DNA of 64,000 nucleotides from an uncultured Succinivibrio sp. (GTDB lineage: Bacteria; Pseudomonadota; Gammaproteobacteria; Enterobacterales; Succinivibrionaceae): positions 1 to 64,000 of the forward strand of contig CAAGLL010000027.1 of assembly GCA_900770725.1 (NCBI GenBank), read 5' to 3'. This document shows, piece by piece, positions 1 to 10,734 of the stretch (within the stretch, counting starts at the first letter, position 1; each line of letters begins with the position of its first letter). Below the pieces are notes generated by a model, which worked only from the letters and a program-made list of their open reading frames with translations, ran no database searches and was not told the origin of the DNA. The position numbers and the translations under genes are program-made.

Positions 1-79
1 AGATTGTCCGTACTTGTTTTCAAAGAACTTTTTCCATCCATCAGCTTGTGATGGCGGTGTCTTGCGACAACGGAAATGC
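1..79 (-). other. 5' part of rRNA operon leader with boxA-like antiterminator
   Basis: This is the leader downstream of the promoter at 80-107. On the minus strand it contains GTTCTTTGAAAACAAG (about 13-28), which resembles the boxA element of rRNA leaders, and then ACAATCT at the window edge, a string also found in E. coli rrn leaders. The 16S rRNA start should lie further left. The assignment is based on pattern similarity only. Confidence 0.65.
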
Positions 80-107
80 ATTATAGAGATTTAATCCCCG
101 CTGTCAA
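80..107 (-). promoter_or_regulatory. rRNA operon P1-type promoter
   Basis: Read on the minus strand, TTGACA (102-107) and TATAAT (80-85) are separated by 16 bases, the spacing typical of rrn P1 promoters. An A-rich tract just upstream of the -35 box (about 108-118) resembles an UP element. The promoter points out of the left edge of the window. In E. coli an rRNA operon also lies directly beyond clpB, which supports the call. The 16S gene itself is not in view. Confidence 0.8.
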
Positions 108-230
108 AGGTTTTTTTAACAAAATTCCATCTCGTTCCTTAACATAATGTATTTCCAAATATTATTTGTAAATTTTGTTCTTCATTTTCAAATCTGATTC
201 CTACGCAGCGAATCCTTTTGCCATACGCAA

Positions 231-267
231 AGTCTGGGCTGCGCTTGCGCGCCGCCCAGACTTTTTC
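231..267. terminator. hairpin between clpB and the rRNA operon
   Basis: A 9-bp outer stem, AGTCTGGGC (231-239) with GCCCAGACT (254-262), encloses a smaller GCGC/GCGC stem. It is followed on the plus strand by TTTTT. On the minus strand, the direction of clpB, only a weak U-tract follows, so it may be bidirectional. It lies just downstream of the clpB stop codon. Confidence 0.6.
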
Positions 268-289
268 ATTGCTTTTTCAAGTTGTCAGA

Positions 290-2914
<2,625 letters not shown>

Positions 2915-2983
2915 TTATTGCCTCCGATGTGGATTGTGTTCTTTATGGAAATTCTTTTTGAAGCTTAGCGCTTTGCTGATAAC

Positions 2984-3013
2984 TATATGGGGGCTGGCGG
3001 CGCGGTTTTAAAG
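2984..3013 (-). promoter_or_regulatory. candidate heat-shock (sigma-32) promoter of clpB
   Basis: On the minus strand, CTTTAAA (3007-3013) is followed after about 13-14 bases by CCCCATATA (within 2984-2993). These resemble the sigma-32 consensus elements CTTGAAA and CCCCATNT at the right spacing. The site sits about 70 bases upstream of the clpB ATG, and clpB is a classical sigma-32 target. One -35 base differs from consensus. Confidence 0.65.
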
Positions 3014-3032
3014 GCGATTAATGCAAGCTGCC

Positions 3033-3075
3033 CTGCCCGCGCTGCGGGCAGATGGCGCGCGGCGCTGCCGCGCGC
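3033..3075. repeat. pair of GC-rich hairpins downstream of pgeF
   Basis: Two perfect stems stand side by side. CTGCCCGC pairs with GCGGGCAG around the loop GCT (3033-3051), and GCGCGCGGC pairs with GCCGCGCGC, also around GCT (3055-3075). They are followed by AAGGCTTCAAAGAAG. A similar hairpin plus AAGGCTTTAAAGGAAG occurs near 32187-32260. They may terminate pgeF transcription or belong to a small dispersed repeat family. There is no U-tract. Confidence 0.5.
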
Positions 3076-3150
3076 AAGGCTTCAAAGAAGCGGAGGCGGC
3101 GCCTGCTCATGGATATGCGGGGGCGGGCGCCTTGATCGGATGGCTGGGCC

Positions 3151-3921
3151 TCAGGCGGCAGGGCCGATGAAGCAGGCCTCGCGCCCGGTGTCGCGGTTCC
3201 TGCGCCAGGAGTAGCGCGAACCTTCTTCAGAGAAGGTGTCGATGAGGCAGTCTGAGATCGAGCCAGCATCGATCCCCGCCTGCGAAAGGCCAAGGCGCAC
3301 CAGGCCCGGGAGCGAGCACATGAGGCGATCGCCGCGGCCTTTTGCAAAGCACTCATCAACCTCCTGCGATCTGCCAAGGCCCGTACGCGCCGCCTCGAGC
3401 ACCTCGGGCCCCACCTCGAAGCTCTGCTGCCTGATGCACGGGCCGATGAAGGCCTTGAACACGGCTGAGGATCCTGCGATGGAGCGCATCCTCGCAACAG
3501 TCTTCCCGGCGATCCCAGCGACCGCGCCGCGCCAGCCGCAGTGCACGGCCGCGCAGACATGCCCGCCGTCGCATGAGAGCAGGAGCGGCAGGCAGTCGGC
3601 GGTGAGCACCGCCACCGCTATCCCAGGATCGGAGGTGACCAAGGCGTCGCACTCCATCCCGTCGGGCGTCGATCCTCCGGCCTCCAGGACCTTGTCGCCG
3701 TGGATCTGCCTCATGTAGACGATGCGCCTGCCTGCAGCCTGCTCGAGGATCCTGCGGTTCTCCCTGACGCGCTCCATCGAGTCTTCCGTGTTGAACCCGA
3801 GGTTCAGCGTCCCGTAAGGCCCATCCGACACCCCGCCTGCCCTGCCGGTGAAGCCTGCTAGGCACGGGGCGAGGAAGGGCACCGCCTCAAAGGGCGCCGC
3901 GGTCGTCTTCTGCGTGTTCAT
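3151..3921 (-). CDS. pgeF: multicopper-oxidase-fold purine nucleoside phosphorylase (YfiH/PgeF family)
   Basis: This family (E. coli YfiH, now PgeF) is linked to purine nucleoside phosphorolysis and to editing of peptidoglycan precursors. The 256-residue protein carries the family's metal-site motifs HGD (74-76), TADCLP (107-112) and HCGWRG (127-132), with a further PCI motif downstream. Its first codons overlap the end of rluD by 35 bases, so the two are probably co-transcribed. A slightly later start cannot be excluded. The order rluD-pgeF-clpB is the same as in E. coli. Confidence 0.93.
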   Translation of the reverse strand: MNTQKTTAAPFEAVPFLAPCLAGFTGRAGGVSDGPYGTLNLGFNTEDSMERVRENRRILEQAAGRRIVYMRQIHGDKVLEAGGSTPDGMECDALVTSDPGIAVAVLTADCLPLLLSCDGGHVCAAVHCGWRGAVAGIAGKTVARMRSIAGSSAVFKAFIGPCIRQQSFEVGPEVLEAARTGLGRSQEVDECFAKGRGDRLMCSLPGLVRLGLSQAGIDAGSISDCLIDTFSEEGSRYSWRRNRDTGREACFIGPAA

Positions 3922-4870
3922 CGCGATCCTTCCTCAGGGCCTCGATGAGCGAGAGCATGTCCGCAGGAAGCGGGGCTGAGAAATCGAGTGCCTCCCCCGT
4001 GATCGGGTGGTCGAAACTGAGCCTTGCCGCGTGCAGGGCCTGGCGGCGGAAGGCGCGCAGCGCGGCGGTGAACTCCTCGGAGGCGCCCTTGAGCAGCCGG
4101 AGCCCGTAGCCGTACACCGGATCGCCCAGCAGCGGGTGCCCGATGCTCGCCATGTGCACGCGGATCTGGTGGGTCCTCCCGGTCTCAAGGCGCACCCTCA
4201 CCAGGGTGTGGTCGCGGAAGCGCTCCATGACGCGGTAGTGCGTCACCGCCTCGCGGCCCATGCCCTCAGGCACCACGGCCATGCGGGTGCGGTTGGTCGG
4301 ATCGCGCCCGATCTCGCCTTCGATGGTGCCGCCTGCCGTGATGAGCCCGCAGGCTATGGCCTCGTACTCGCGCACGACGCGGTGCTTGGCGATCGCCCTT
4401 GAAAGGCGGATCTGGGACCTGGGGCTCAAGGCCACGACCATCAGGCCCGAGGTGTCCTTGTCAATGCGGTGGACGATGCCAGCGCGCGGCAGATCCTTGG
4501 CCTGCGGGTAGCGGAAGAGCAACCCGTTCATCAGCGTCCCGTCTGGCACGCCGGCGCCCGGGTGCACCACGAGGCCCGCAGGCTTGTTGATGACCGCGAT
4601 GTCGGAGTCCTCGTAGATGATGTCAAGCGGGATGTCCTCGGGCTTGGCCTCGGGTACGCCTTCGTCCTCGATGGTGATCTCGATCTTCTCCCCCGCGGCG
4701 ACCTTCTGGCTGGGCCTTGCGATCGCCTTGCCGTCGGCGGTGGCGCGGCCGGACTCGATGGCCTCGGCGATGGCCGAGCGCGAGACGTCCGGCAAGAGTT
4801 TTGAAATGGCCGCGTCGGCGCGCTTGCCGTGGAGATCGTCGGGGATCTCAAGTTCCACTGTGTTTTCCAA
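3887..4870 (-). CDS. rluD: 23S rRNA pseudouridine synthase RluD
   Basis: RluD makes pseudouridines at 1911, 1915 and 1917 in helix 69 of 23S rRNA. The 327 residues (326 in E. coli) contain an N-terminal S4 RNA-binding domain (about 12-75) and a catalytic domain with HRIDKDTSG at 134-142, where Asp137 is the predicted nucleophile. The gene is divergent from bamD across a 190-base gap, as in E. coli, and pgeF overlaps its 3' end. Confidence 0.96.
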   Translation of the reverse strand: MENTVELEIPDDLHGKRADAAISKLLPDVSRSAIAEAIESGRATADGKAIARPSQKVAAGEKIEITIEDEGVPEAKPEDIPLDIIYEDSDIAVINKPAGLVVHPGAGVPDGTLMNGLLFRYPQAKDLPRAGIVHRIDKDTSGLMVVALSPRSQIRLSRAIAKHRVVREYEAIACGLITAGGTIEGEIGRDPTNRTRMAVVPEGMGREAVTHYRVMERFRDHTLVRVRLETGRTHQIRVHMASIGHPLLGDPVYGYGLRLLKGASEEFTAALRAFRRQALHAARLSFDHPITGEALDFSAPLPADMLSLIEALRKDRDEHAEDDRGAL

Positions 4871-5060
4871 TTCGCATCCTCCCTGGGCGCGCCGCGCGCG
4901 CCGTCTTGGAAGTTTAACATCACCCGCCGCGCCACGGGATTTTGGCCGCGCCGCGTTAGGCTATAATGTCCAATCGGGACTGCAGGCGCCTGTTTTTTTT
5001 CGCGCGCTGCGGGACTGCTGGCTTGTTTGGCGGCAACGCCCTTGGGCTCCGGAGGTATCG

Positions 5061-5813
5061 ATGCTCAGAAAAATAGCCGTGTCTGCGGCGCTTGCGATCG
5101 CACTGGCGCTCACTGGCTGCGGATCGGACAGCGACAGCGGCAACAAGGACAAGGTGCCGGATCTCTCGGCCGCCGCGCTCTACTCGACCGCGAAGTCGGC
5201 GATGGCCAGCAGCGACTTCTCCAAGGCCAAGGACTACCTCGAGGCCCTGGACACCCGCTACCCGTTCGGCGAATACACCGATCAGGTGCAGCTCGACCTC
5301 ATCTACGTCTACTACAAGACCCGCTCGACCGATCTGGCGGCGGCGGCCGTCGAGCGCTACCAGCGCATCAACCCGACCTCCATCTACAGCGACTACGTCG
5401 CCTACATGAAGGGGCTCGTGGCGATGCAGAAGCGCGGCAACCTCTTCCAGGAGTTCATGCACCTCGACCGCTCGCAGAAGGATCCGACTGCCTACTACGA
5501 CGCCATCAAGACCTTCAGCGACTTCATCAAGACCTATCCCAACAGCCCGTACGTCCACGACGCCAGGCAGCGCATCATCTACATGAAGGATCAGCTCGCC
5601 GAGCGCGAGTACATGATCGCCAAGTACTACTTCGACCGCGGCGCCTACCTCTCCTCGGCCAGGCACTGCCAGTCGATCCTCTACTCCTACCGCGACACCA
5701 AGTACATCGACCAGGCCATGGACCTCATGGCCAAGGACTACGACAAGCTGGGGCTCAAGCTGCCTGCCGACAACACCAGGAAGGTCATCGCGGCCTCCTC
5801 GTCTGGAAAGTAG
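5061..5813 (+). CDS. bamD: outer membrane assembly lipoprotein BamD
   Basis: BamD is the essential lipoprotein of the BAM complex that inserts beta-barrel proteins into the outer membrane. The start at 5061 is preceded by GGAGG at 5051 and gives a 250-residue protein. It has a lipoprotein signal ending LTGC (Cys20) followed by TPR-like helices, including the YPFGEYTDQVQ segment typical of BamD. The frame stays open upstream, but that extension lacks a signal peptide and is rejected. A TATAAT box at 4962-4967 may belong to its promoter, although no good -35 box is visible. A terminator palindrome follows at 5831-5856. Confidence 0.96.
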   Translation: MLRKIAVSAALAIALALTGCGSDSDSGNKDKVPDLSAAALYSTAKSAMASSDFSKAKDYLEALDTRYPFGEYTDQVQLDLIYVYYKTRSTDLAAAAVERYQRINPTSIYSDYVAYMKGLVAMQKRGNLFQEFMHLDRSQKDPTAYYDAIKTFSDFIKTYPNSPYVHDARQRIIYMKDQLAEREYMIAKYYFDRGAYLSSARHCQSILYSYRDTKYIDQAMDLMAKDYDKLGLKLPADNTRKVIAASSSGK

Positions 5814-5814
5814 C

Positions 5815-6561
5815 TTGGAGAGCGCCTCCAAAAATCCCGCCTTAAGGCGGGATTTTGCTTACTGCCCGCCCAAGGCGCCCTGCGTCGAGCTCCTCCACGA
5901 CCGCCACGTCGCCGTCGTGGTCAAGCCCTCCGGGCTTCTGAGCGTCCCCGGGCGCGCCCCGGAGGCCTGCGACAGCGCGCTCTTTAGGGTGCGCAAGGAT
6001 CATCCGCAGGCCCAGGCGGTGCACCGCCTGGACATGGACACCTCGGGGATCCTCGCCATCGCGCTCACCCGCGAAGCAGCCTCGGCTCTGGGGCGGCAGT
6101 TCCAAGAGCGCACGGTGCGCAAGCTCTACCTTGCATGGGTAGATGGAGAGGTCTTGAAAGGCGGGGCGGTCGACGCGCCGCTGCGCTGCGACTGGGAGAA
6201 CCGCCCGCGGCAGATGGTCGACCAAAAGCTCGGCAAGCGCGCCCTCACGCTCTACCTGCCGCTCTTGCGCAAGGAAGGCCGCACGCTCGTGGCGCTCGAG
6301 CCGCTCACCGGCAGATCCCACCAGCTGCGCGTGCACATGGCCTTGAAGGGCCATCCGATCCTGGGCGACCGCTTCTACGCGCACCCAGAGGCCGCGTCAG
6401 CCGCGCACAGGCTGCTGCTCCACGCCTCCTTCCTCGAGTTTGAACACCCGCATACGAAAATCCGGCAGGCCTTCAGGTCGCTGCCGGACTTTGCACAGGA
6501 GCTTGGGGAGGTTCCCGATCCTGAGATCATGGGATCACTTCTGCCCCCGCGCCTCCTTTAG
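5815..6561 (+). CDS. rluA: RluA-family pseudouridine synthase
   Basis: RluA makes pseudouridine 746 in 23S rRNA and 32 in some tRNAs. The protein shows the RluA-like N-terminal string KPSGLLSVPGR, the catalytic HRLDMDTSG motif and the LTGRSHQLRVHM motif. It is 248 residues from a TTG start at 5815, one base after the bamD stop. No later ATG, GTG or TTG retains the first core strand, so TTG is preferred. The bamD terminator palindrome then falls within codons 6-14. The 3' end overlaps convergent djlA by 27 bases. djlA and rluA are also neighbours in E. coli. Confidence 0.88.
   Translation: MESASKNPALRRDFAYCPPKAPCVELLHDRHVAVVVKPSGLLSVPGRAPEACDSALFRVRKDHPQAQAVHRLDMDTSGILAIALTREAASALGRQFQERTVRKLYLAWVDGEVLKGGAVDAPLRCDWENRPRQMVDQKLGKRALTLYLPLLRKEGRTLVALEPLTGRSHQLRVHMALKGHPILGDRFYAHPEAASAAHRLLLHASFLEFEHPHTKIRQAFRSLPDFAQELGEVPDPEIMGSLLPPRLL
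5831..5856 (+). terminator. perfect palindrome: bamD terminator inside the start of rluA
   Basis: AAAATCCCGCCTT (5831-5843) is directly followed by its exact complement AAGGCGGGATTTT (5844-5856), giving a strong hairpin with a U-rich tail. It lies 18 bases after the bamD stop codon, so it looks like a Rho-independent terminator. It also falls inside the only open start region for the following rluA gene. Confidence 0.8.
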
Positions 6562-7443
6562 CACCTCGTAGGCCGCGGCGATGTCGCGCGCCTTGTCCTT
6601 GTAGGCCTCAGGCGGCAGGCCCTGGCTCCTGAGCCTGTCGGGATGGTACTTGAACATCAGCTTGTGGTAGGCCTTGCGGATCTCCTCCCATGAGGCGTCC
6701 GGGCTCACCCCGAGCACCTGGTAGGCGTACGCGAGCTTGTCCGATGACGCCGAGCTTGAGGATCCATACGATCCTGACGAATCGGAGGAATCGTCCGAAT
6801 AGGACTGGCCGCCGTCTGAATAGCCGCCCGATGATCCCTGCGAGTAGGAATCCCCCTGCCCGCCTCCATAGGAGTACGCGCGGCGGAAGTTCATCTCCGT
6901 GTAGCGCATCCTGATGAGGCTCTCCATGTCCGAGCGCGAGACGCCCAGCGCTGCGGCCACGCGGTAGAGGCGCTCCTCCTCGCCCTGCGAGATCCTAGCG
7001 TCGGCAAGCGCCATGTGGACCACCAGCTCGAGCACCAGCGAGACCGCGGTGATGTTGTTGAGCGAGGCGCGCAGTATGGCCTGCGCCTCGGCCTCGAGGT
7101 CGAAGCCGTCGGACTTGCCGCGGTTGAAGGCGGCGATGCAGGCCTGGCGCGCCGGCCCCTTGAGCTGGAAGGCGTCCATGCAGGACTCGGCGACCTCGAT
7201 CTGCTCGCGCTTGATGACTCCGTCGCCGCGGGCGACGTAGCCCAGGAGCGCCAGCGTGCTCTCGATGAGCGCCGTGTTGTACTGCCCGCTGAAGGCCCCG
7301 GCAGCCCCCCTCGCCGCGCGGATGGCGTTGTTGCGCGGGCGGTCCACGAAGTACCAGCCCAGGATGAAGCCCAGGAGGCCTCCAAGCGGGATCGGCACGA
7401 AAAGCCCGATGATGGCCCCGCAGATCCTTCCGGTCCAGCTCAT
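6535..7443 (-). CDS. djlA: membrane-anchored DnaJ-like co-chaperone DjlA
   Basis: DjlA is an inner-membrane co-chaperone of DnaK linked to envelope stress and capsule signalling. The 302 residues show an N-terminal transmembrane stretch (about 8-32), a TerB-like helical domain (about 55-185), a Gly/Ser/Asp-rich linker (about 188-232) and a C-terminal J domain whose HPD motif is at 267-269. Its ATG overlaps the TGA of murU. This makes it the last gene of the dapA-trmB-amgK-murU-djlA string. Confidence 0.95.
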   Translation of the reverse strand: MSWTGRICGAIIGLFVPIPLGGLLGFILGWYFVDRPRNNAIRAARGAAGAFSGQYNTALIESTLALLGYVARGDGVIKREQIEVAESCMDAFQLKGPARQACIAAFNRGKSDGFDLEAEAQAILRASLNNITAVSLVLELVVHMALADARISQGEEERLYRVAAALGVSRSDMESLIRMRYTEMNFRRAYSYGGGQGDSYSQGSSGGYSDGGQSYSDDSSDSSGSYGSSSSASSDKLAYAYQVLGVSPDASWEEIRKAYHKLMFKYHPDRLRSQGLPPEAYKDKARDIAAAYEVLKEARGQK

Positions 7444-8123
7444 GCTCTTGCTCCTTGAGATCTCATGTAATAGTCAGCCTCGTGCAGCCTTTCCACCGTG
7501 CCGCAGTCAAACCACCTGCCTGAGATCCTCGAGGCGAGGAGGCGGCCTGTTGCGGCAAGCCTATCAAAAACCGGGCGCAGCGGCATCCTCTCCTCGGCCA
7601 TCCCGGCAAAGACCCCGGGGGTGTAGAGAGCTGCCCCGGTGAAGGTCAGCGCGCCCTCTGAGCCTGAAACGGCTTTGCCGCCTTGGATGACGAAGTCGCC
7701 CTGGGGGTGGTGCGGCGGGTTGTCGACTAAGAAGATCCGCGCACAGCCTGGCTCCGGGATCCCATCTGTGAACTGCGCGTAGTCGGCGTCCATCAGGGTG
7801 TCGCCGTTGACCACCAGGAAGGGCTCACCCCTGAAGAATGGCAGCGCCTTGATGATCCCGCCTGCGGTCTCAAGCCCGCCCGGGCCTTCGACGCTGTGGG
7901 CTATCCTCACGCCAAAGCGCGCCCCGTCGCCCAGGTAGTCCTCGATCTTCTGGTGGAGCCAGGCCGAGTTGACGATGATGTCGCAGATCCCGGCGCGCTT
8001 GAGCCTCATGAGATGCCACCACAACAGCGGATGTCCCGCCACCTCGACCATCGGCTTGGGGATGGTGTCGGTGATGGGGCGCAGCCGCTCGCCGCGGCCG
8101 GCGGCGAGGATCATCGCGCGCAT
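7440..8123 (-). CDS. murU: N-acetylmuramate-1-phosphate uridylyltransferase MurU
   Basis: MurU uses UTP to turn MurNAc-1-phosphate into UDP-MurNAc in the peptidoglycan recycling shortcut known from Pseudomonas, which bypasses fosfomycin-sensitive MurA. The 227 residues start with the nucleotidyltransferase motif LAAGRGERLRP and contain VNGDTLMD. The ATG at 8123 is chosen because GGAGG lies just upstream and it removes a non-family leader. It overlaps amgK by 13 bases and djlA by 4. Pairing with amgK makes MurU more likely than a glucose- or mannose-1-phosphate transferase. Confidence 0.9.
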   Translation of the reverse strand: MRAMILAAGRGERLRPITDTIPKPMVEVAGHPLLWWHLMRLKRAGICDIIVNSAWLHQKIEDYLGDGARFGVRIAHSVEGPGGLETAGGIIKALPFFRGEPFLVVNGDTLMDADYAQFTDGIPEPGCARIFLVDNPPHHPQGDFVIQGGKAVSGSEGALTFTGAALYTPGVFAGMAEERMPLRPVFDRLAATGRLLASRISGRWFDCGTVERLHEADYYMRSQGARA

Positions 8124-9100
8124 GGGGCCTCCGCGCAGCGCTTGAGGAAGGCGGCGAAGCCGGATAGACCGAGCTCCTCCGACTCGCTTATGCAATATTC
8201 GAGCACCCTCGGCAGATCCTTCAAATACCCGTCCTTGCCGTCGCGCAGGTGCAGCCGCGAGAAGATCCCCAGCACCTTGACGTGGCGCTGCAGCGAGGTG
8301 CCCAGGAGATGATGGCGGAAGTCCTCAAAGCTCCAGGAGCCGCAAAGCCCCGCTTTCGCCGCCTCATTGAAGAAGCGGCTTTCAAGGCGCCTTGCAAGGC
8401 CGGCGTCGAGCTTCACATAGCAGTCGAAGATGAGCGAGGCGCAGTCGTAGCACAGCGGCCCCCGCACCATGTCCTGGAAGTCGATGAGGCAGAGCTGCCC
8501 GTCCTTGACCATGATGTTGCGGCTGTGGAAGTCGCGGTGCATCGGCACCTGGGGCTGGGTTTTGCAGATCTGCTGGAAGAATTTGAGTACACCGTCAAGC
8601 AGGCAGAGATCGGACTTTGAAAGCGCGATCCCGTGCCGCTCGGAAAGCCACCACTTCGTGAAGATCCCAAACTCTGTCTTTACGAAGTCGTCGTCAAAGG
8701 GCGGAAGGCCCGGGATCTCAGATGCGGCGAGGGTGCAGGCAAGGTCGATTGCCTTTTTGTAAAGGGGCTCGGCGCCATTCCCCCTCGCCGCCTTGGCAAA
8801 CGAGGTGTCGCCGAGATCCTCCTGCAGGAAGAACCCGTGCGCAAGATCGGCCTTCAGGATCTTGGGGACCCTGATCCCGCGCGCGCCGAGCGCCTCGTCT
8901 ATTTCATAGAACTCGCGGTTCTTCTGGGTGTCGGGAGGGGAGTCGGAGATGATGAAGCCCCCGGCGCGGTAGTAGCGCCGGAAGCTGGCGTCCCCGCCCA
9001 AGGGCGAGAGCGCATCGGGAGCGATGCCGCAGGAGGCGGCGAACTCCGAAAGCAGTGCTTTGCGGTCAGTCACGGGTGAACACGAGATCCCAGACGCCAT
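8111..9100 (-). CDS. amgK: N-acetylmuramate/N-acetylglucosamine anomeric kinase AmgK
   Basis: AmgK phosphorylates C1 of MurNAc or GlcNAc recovered from the wall and feeds MurU. The protein belongs to the aminoglycoside-phosphotransferase fold, with the catalytic loop HRDFHSRN (188-195) and the metal-binding LIDFQD (to 210). It is 329 residues from the ATG at 9100, which has GAGAGG upstream and overlaps trmB by 35 bases. A GTG at 9073, overlapping the trmB stop, is an alternative. The function rests mostly on its pairing with murU. Confidence 0.88.
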   Translation of the reverse strand: MASGISCSPVTDRKALLSEFAASCGIAPDALSPLGGDASFRRYYRAGGFIISDSPPDTQKNREFYEIDEALGARGIRVPKILKADLAHGFFLQEDLGDTSFAKAARGNGAEPLYKKAIDLACTLAASEIPGLPPFDDDFVKTEFGIFTKWWLSERHGIALSKSDLCLLDGVLKFFQQICKTQPQVPMHRDFHSRNIMVKDGQLCLIDFQDMVRGPLCYDCASLIFDCYVKLDAGLARRLESRFFNEAAKAGLCGSWSFEDFRHHLLGTSLQRHVKVLGIFSRLHLRDGKDGYLKDLPRVLEYCISESEELGLSGFAAFLKRCAEAPCAR

Positions 9101-9785
9101 GGCCGAGCCTCTCGCCGCGCTGCTCGAACTTGGTCAGCGGGCGCCAGGCCGGGCGCGGGTAGAATCCGCCGTCCTTGGCGGCGTTCGTGAAGCCTGCGGC
9201 GCGGGTCATCACGTCGAGCATCTGGTTGGCGTAGTCCTCCCAGTCGGTGGCCAGGCGCACCTGGGCCCCGTGCTTCAAAAGCGGCGCGACCATGTAGATG
9301 AAGCCATCGGAGATGAGGCGGCGCTTGACGTGGCGCTTCTTGGGCCAGGGATCGGGGAAGAACACCTGGAGCACGTCGATGCTCTCTGGCGCTATGCACT
9401 TGCCCAGGATCTCGAAGGCGTCAAACCAGATGATCCTGGCGTTATGAAGGCCGTTCTCCTCGATGAGCTTCAAGCATGAGCCGACCCCGGGGGGATGCAC
9501 CTCGATGCCCAGGTAGTTTGACGCGGGATCGTCCTTGGCCATCTGCACGAAGGACGCTCCCATGCCAAAGCCTATCTCGAGCACCAAGGGAGCCTCGCGC
9601 CCGAAGGCTGCGGCAAAGTCGATGGGCTTGAGATCCGAGGCGTCGATGAGGTACTTGGGCCCCAGCTCGTCGATGGCGCGCTGCTGGGCCTCGGTCATGC
9701 GCCCTGCCCTGATGACGAACGATCTGACGTGGCGGTCATCAAGGCAGGTGACGCTGTGCCCGGCCTCTTTAGGCGCGGCTGCCAT
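9066..9785 (-). CDS. trmB: tRNA (guanine-N7-)-methyltransferase TrmB
   Basis: TrmB methylates G46 in the variable loop of tRNAs. The 239-residue length equals E. coli TrmB. The SAM-binding motif EIGFGMG is at 70-76, and the family signature PDPWPKKRH at 144-152 carries the catalytic Asp. Its start codon overlaps the dapA stop (TGATG), which indicates translational coupling in the dapA-headed operon. Confidence 0.97.
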   Translation of the reverse strand: MAAAPKEAGHSVTCLDDRHVRSFVIRAGRMTEAQQRAIDELGPKYLIDASDLKPIDFAAAFGREAPLVLEIGFGMGASFVQMAKDDPASNYLGIEVHPPGVGSCLKLIEENGLHNARIIWFDAFEILGKCIAPESIDVLQVFFPDPWPKKRHVKRRLISDGFIYMVAPLLKHGAQVRLATDWEDYANQMLDVMTRAAGFTNAAKDGGFYPRPAWRPLTKFEQRGERLGHGVWDLVFTRD

Positions 9786-10669
9786 CAGAGGACGCCGGCT
9801 TCCTGCATGGCCCGCTTGATCTCATCGCGCAGGCCGTCGCTTATCGGCAGGATCGGGAGGCGGCACTCCTCGGTGCACAGTCCCAGCAGGGAGGCGGCGT
9901 ACTTGGCAGGGCCCGGGGACGGCTCCTTGAACATGAGCTTGTGCAGCTTCATGAGCCTGTCCTGGGCCTTGCGGGCCTCCTCCCACTTGCCCTCGGCGCA
10001 GAGCCTCTGGACCTCGGCCACCTGCCTCGGGGCTATGTTCGCGGTCACGGAGATGCAGCCGACGCCGCCTGCGACGTTGTAGCTGACCTGGGTGGAGTCG
10101 TTGCCCGAGAGCCAGGTGAAGTCCTCGCGCTTGATGAGGGCGCGCTCAAGCCAGGGCCTCTCGAGATCGCCCGTGGCGTCCTTGATGCCGGCGATGCGCG
10201 GCAGGCGCGAGAGCTTCTCCAGGGTCTGGGGCTTGACATCGACGACCACGCGGCCGGGGACGTTGTAGACGATGATCGGCAGCGAGGTCTCGTCGTGGAT
10301 CATCTTGAACTGGGCGTAGAAGCCGTCCTGGTTGGGGCGGTTGTAGTAGCCTGCGACCTCGAGGAGGCCGTCGGCGCCGAGCTTCTCGGCAGCCTGCGAG
10401 AGCGCCACGGCCTCGACGGGGTTGTTGGAGCCGGCGCCTGCGAGCACCGGGATCCTGCCTGCGGCGGTCTTGACGACGATCTCGACCACGCGCTTGTGCT
10501 CCTCGTGGGTGAGGGTCGGGCACTCGCCGGTGGTGCCGGCGGGGACGATCGCGCTGGTGCCGTTCTCGATGTGCCATTCGACCATCTTCTCGAGGGCCTT
10601 CTCGTCGACCTTGCCGTCCTTGAACGGGGTGACGAGGGCGACGATGGAACCGTGGAACAAATGCTTCAT
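9785..10669 (-). CDS. dapA: 4-hydroxy-tetrahydrodipicolinate synthase DapA
   Basis: DapA condenses pyruvate and aspartate semialdehyde, the first committed step toward diaminopimelate and lysine. From ATG 10669 it has 294 residues. AGTTGE is at 44-49, Tyr135 lies in VYNVPGR, and the Schiff-base Lys163 lies in GIKDATG. A longer open frame exists, but this start follows AAAGG and matches family length. A GC-rich hairpin (10679-10698) lies just upstream. The 65-base gap to lysS holds no other gene. dapA heads the dapA-trmB-amgK-murU-djlA cluster. Confidence 0.96.
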   Translation of the reverse strand: MKHLFHGSIVALVTPFKDGKVDEKALEKMVEWHIENGTSAIVPAGTTGECPTLTHEEHKRVVEIVVKTAAGRIPVLAGAGSNNPVEAVALSQAAEKLGADGLLEVAGYYNRPNQDGFYAQFKMIHDETSLPIIVYNVPGRVVVDVKPQTLEKLSRLPRIAGIKDATGDLERPWLERALIKREDFTWLSGNDSTQVSYNVAGGVGCISVTANIAPRQVAEVQRLCAEGKWEEARKAQDRLMKLHKLMFKEPSPGPAKYAASLLGLCTEECRLPILPISDGLRDEIKRAMQEAGVL

Positions 10670-10734
10670 ACCTTTAAAGCGCCCGCGCTGCGGGGCGCCC
10701 TCCATAATGCCGAGGCTAGCGCCTGCGGGAAACC

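Noticed and set aside
4617..5813. Longer form of BamD starting at 4617
   Set aside because: The extra 148 residues are antisense to rluD and would remove the lipoprotein signal. The ATG at 5061 has GGAGG.
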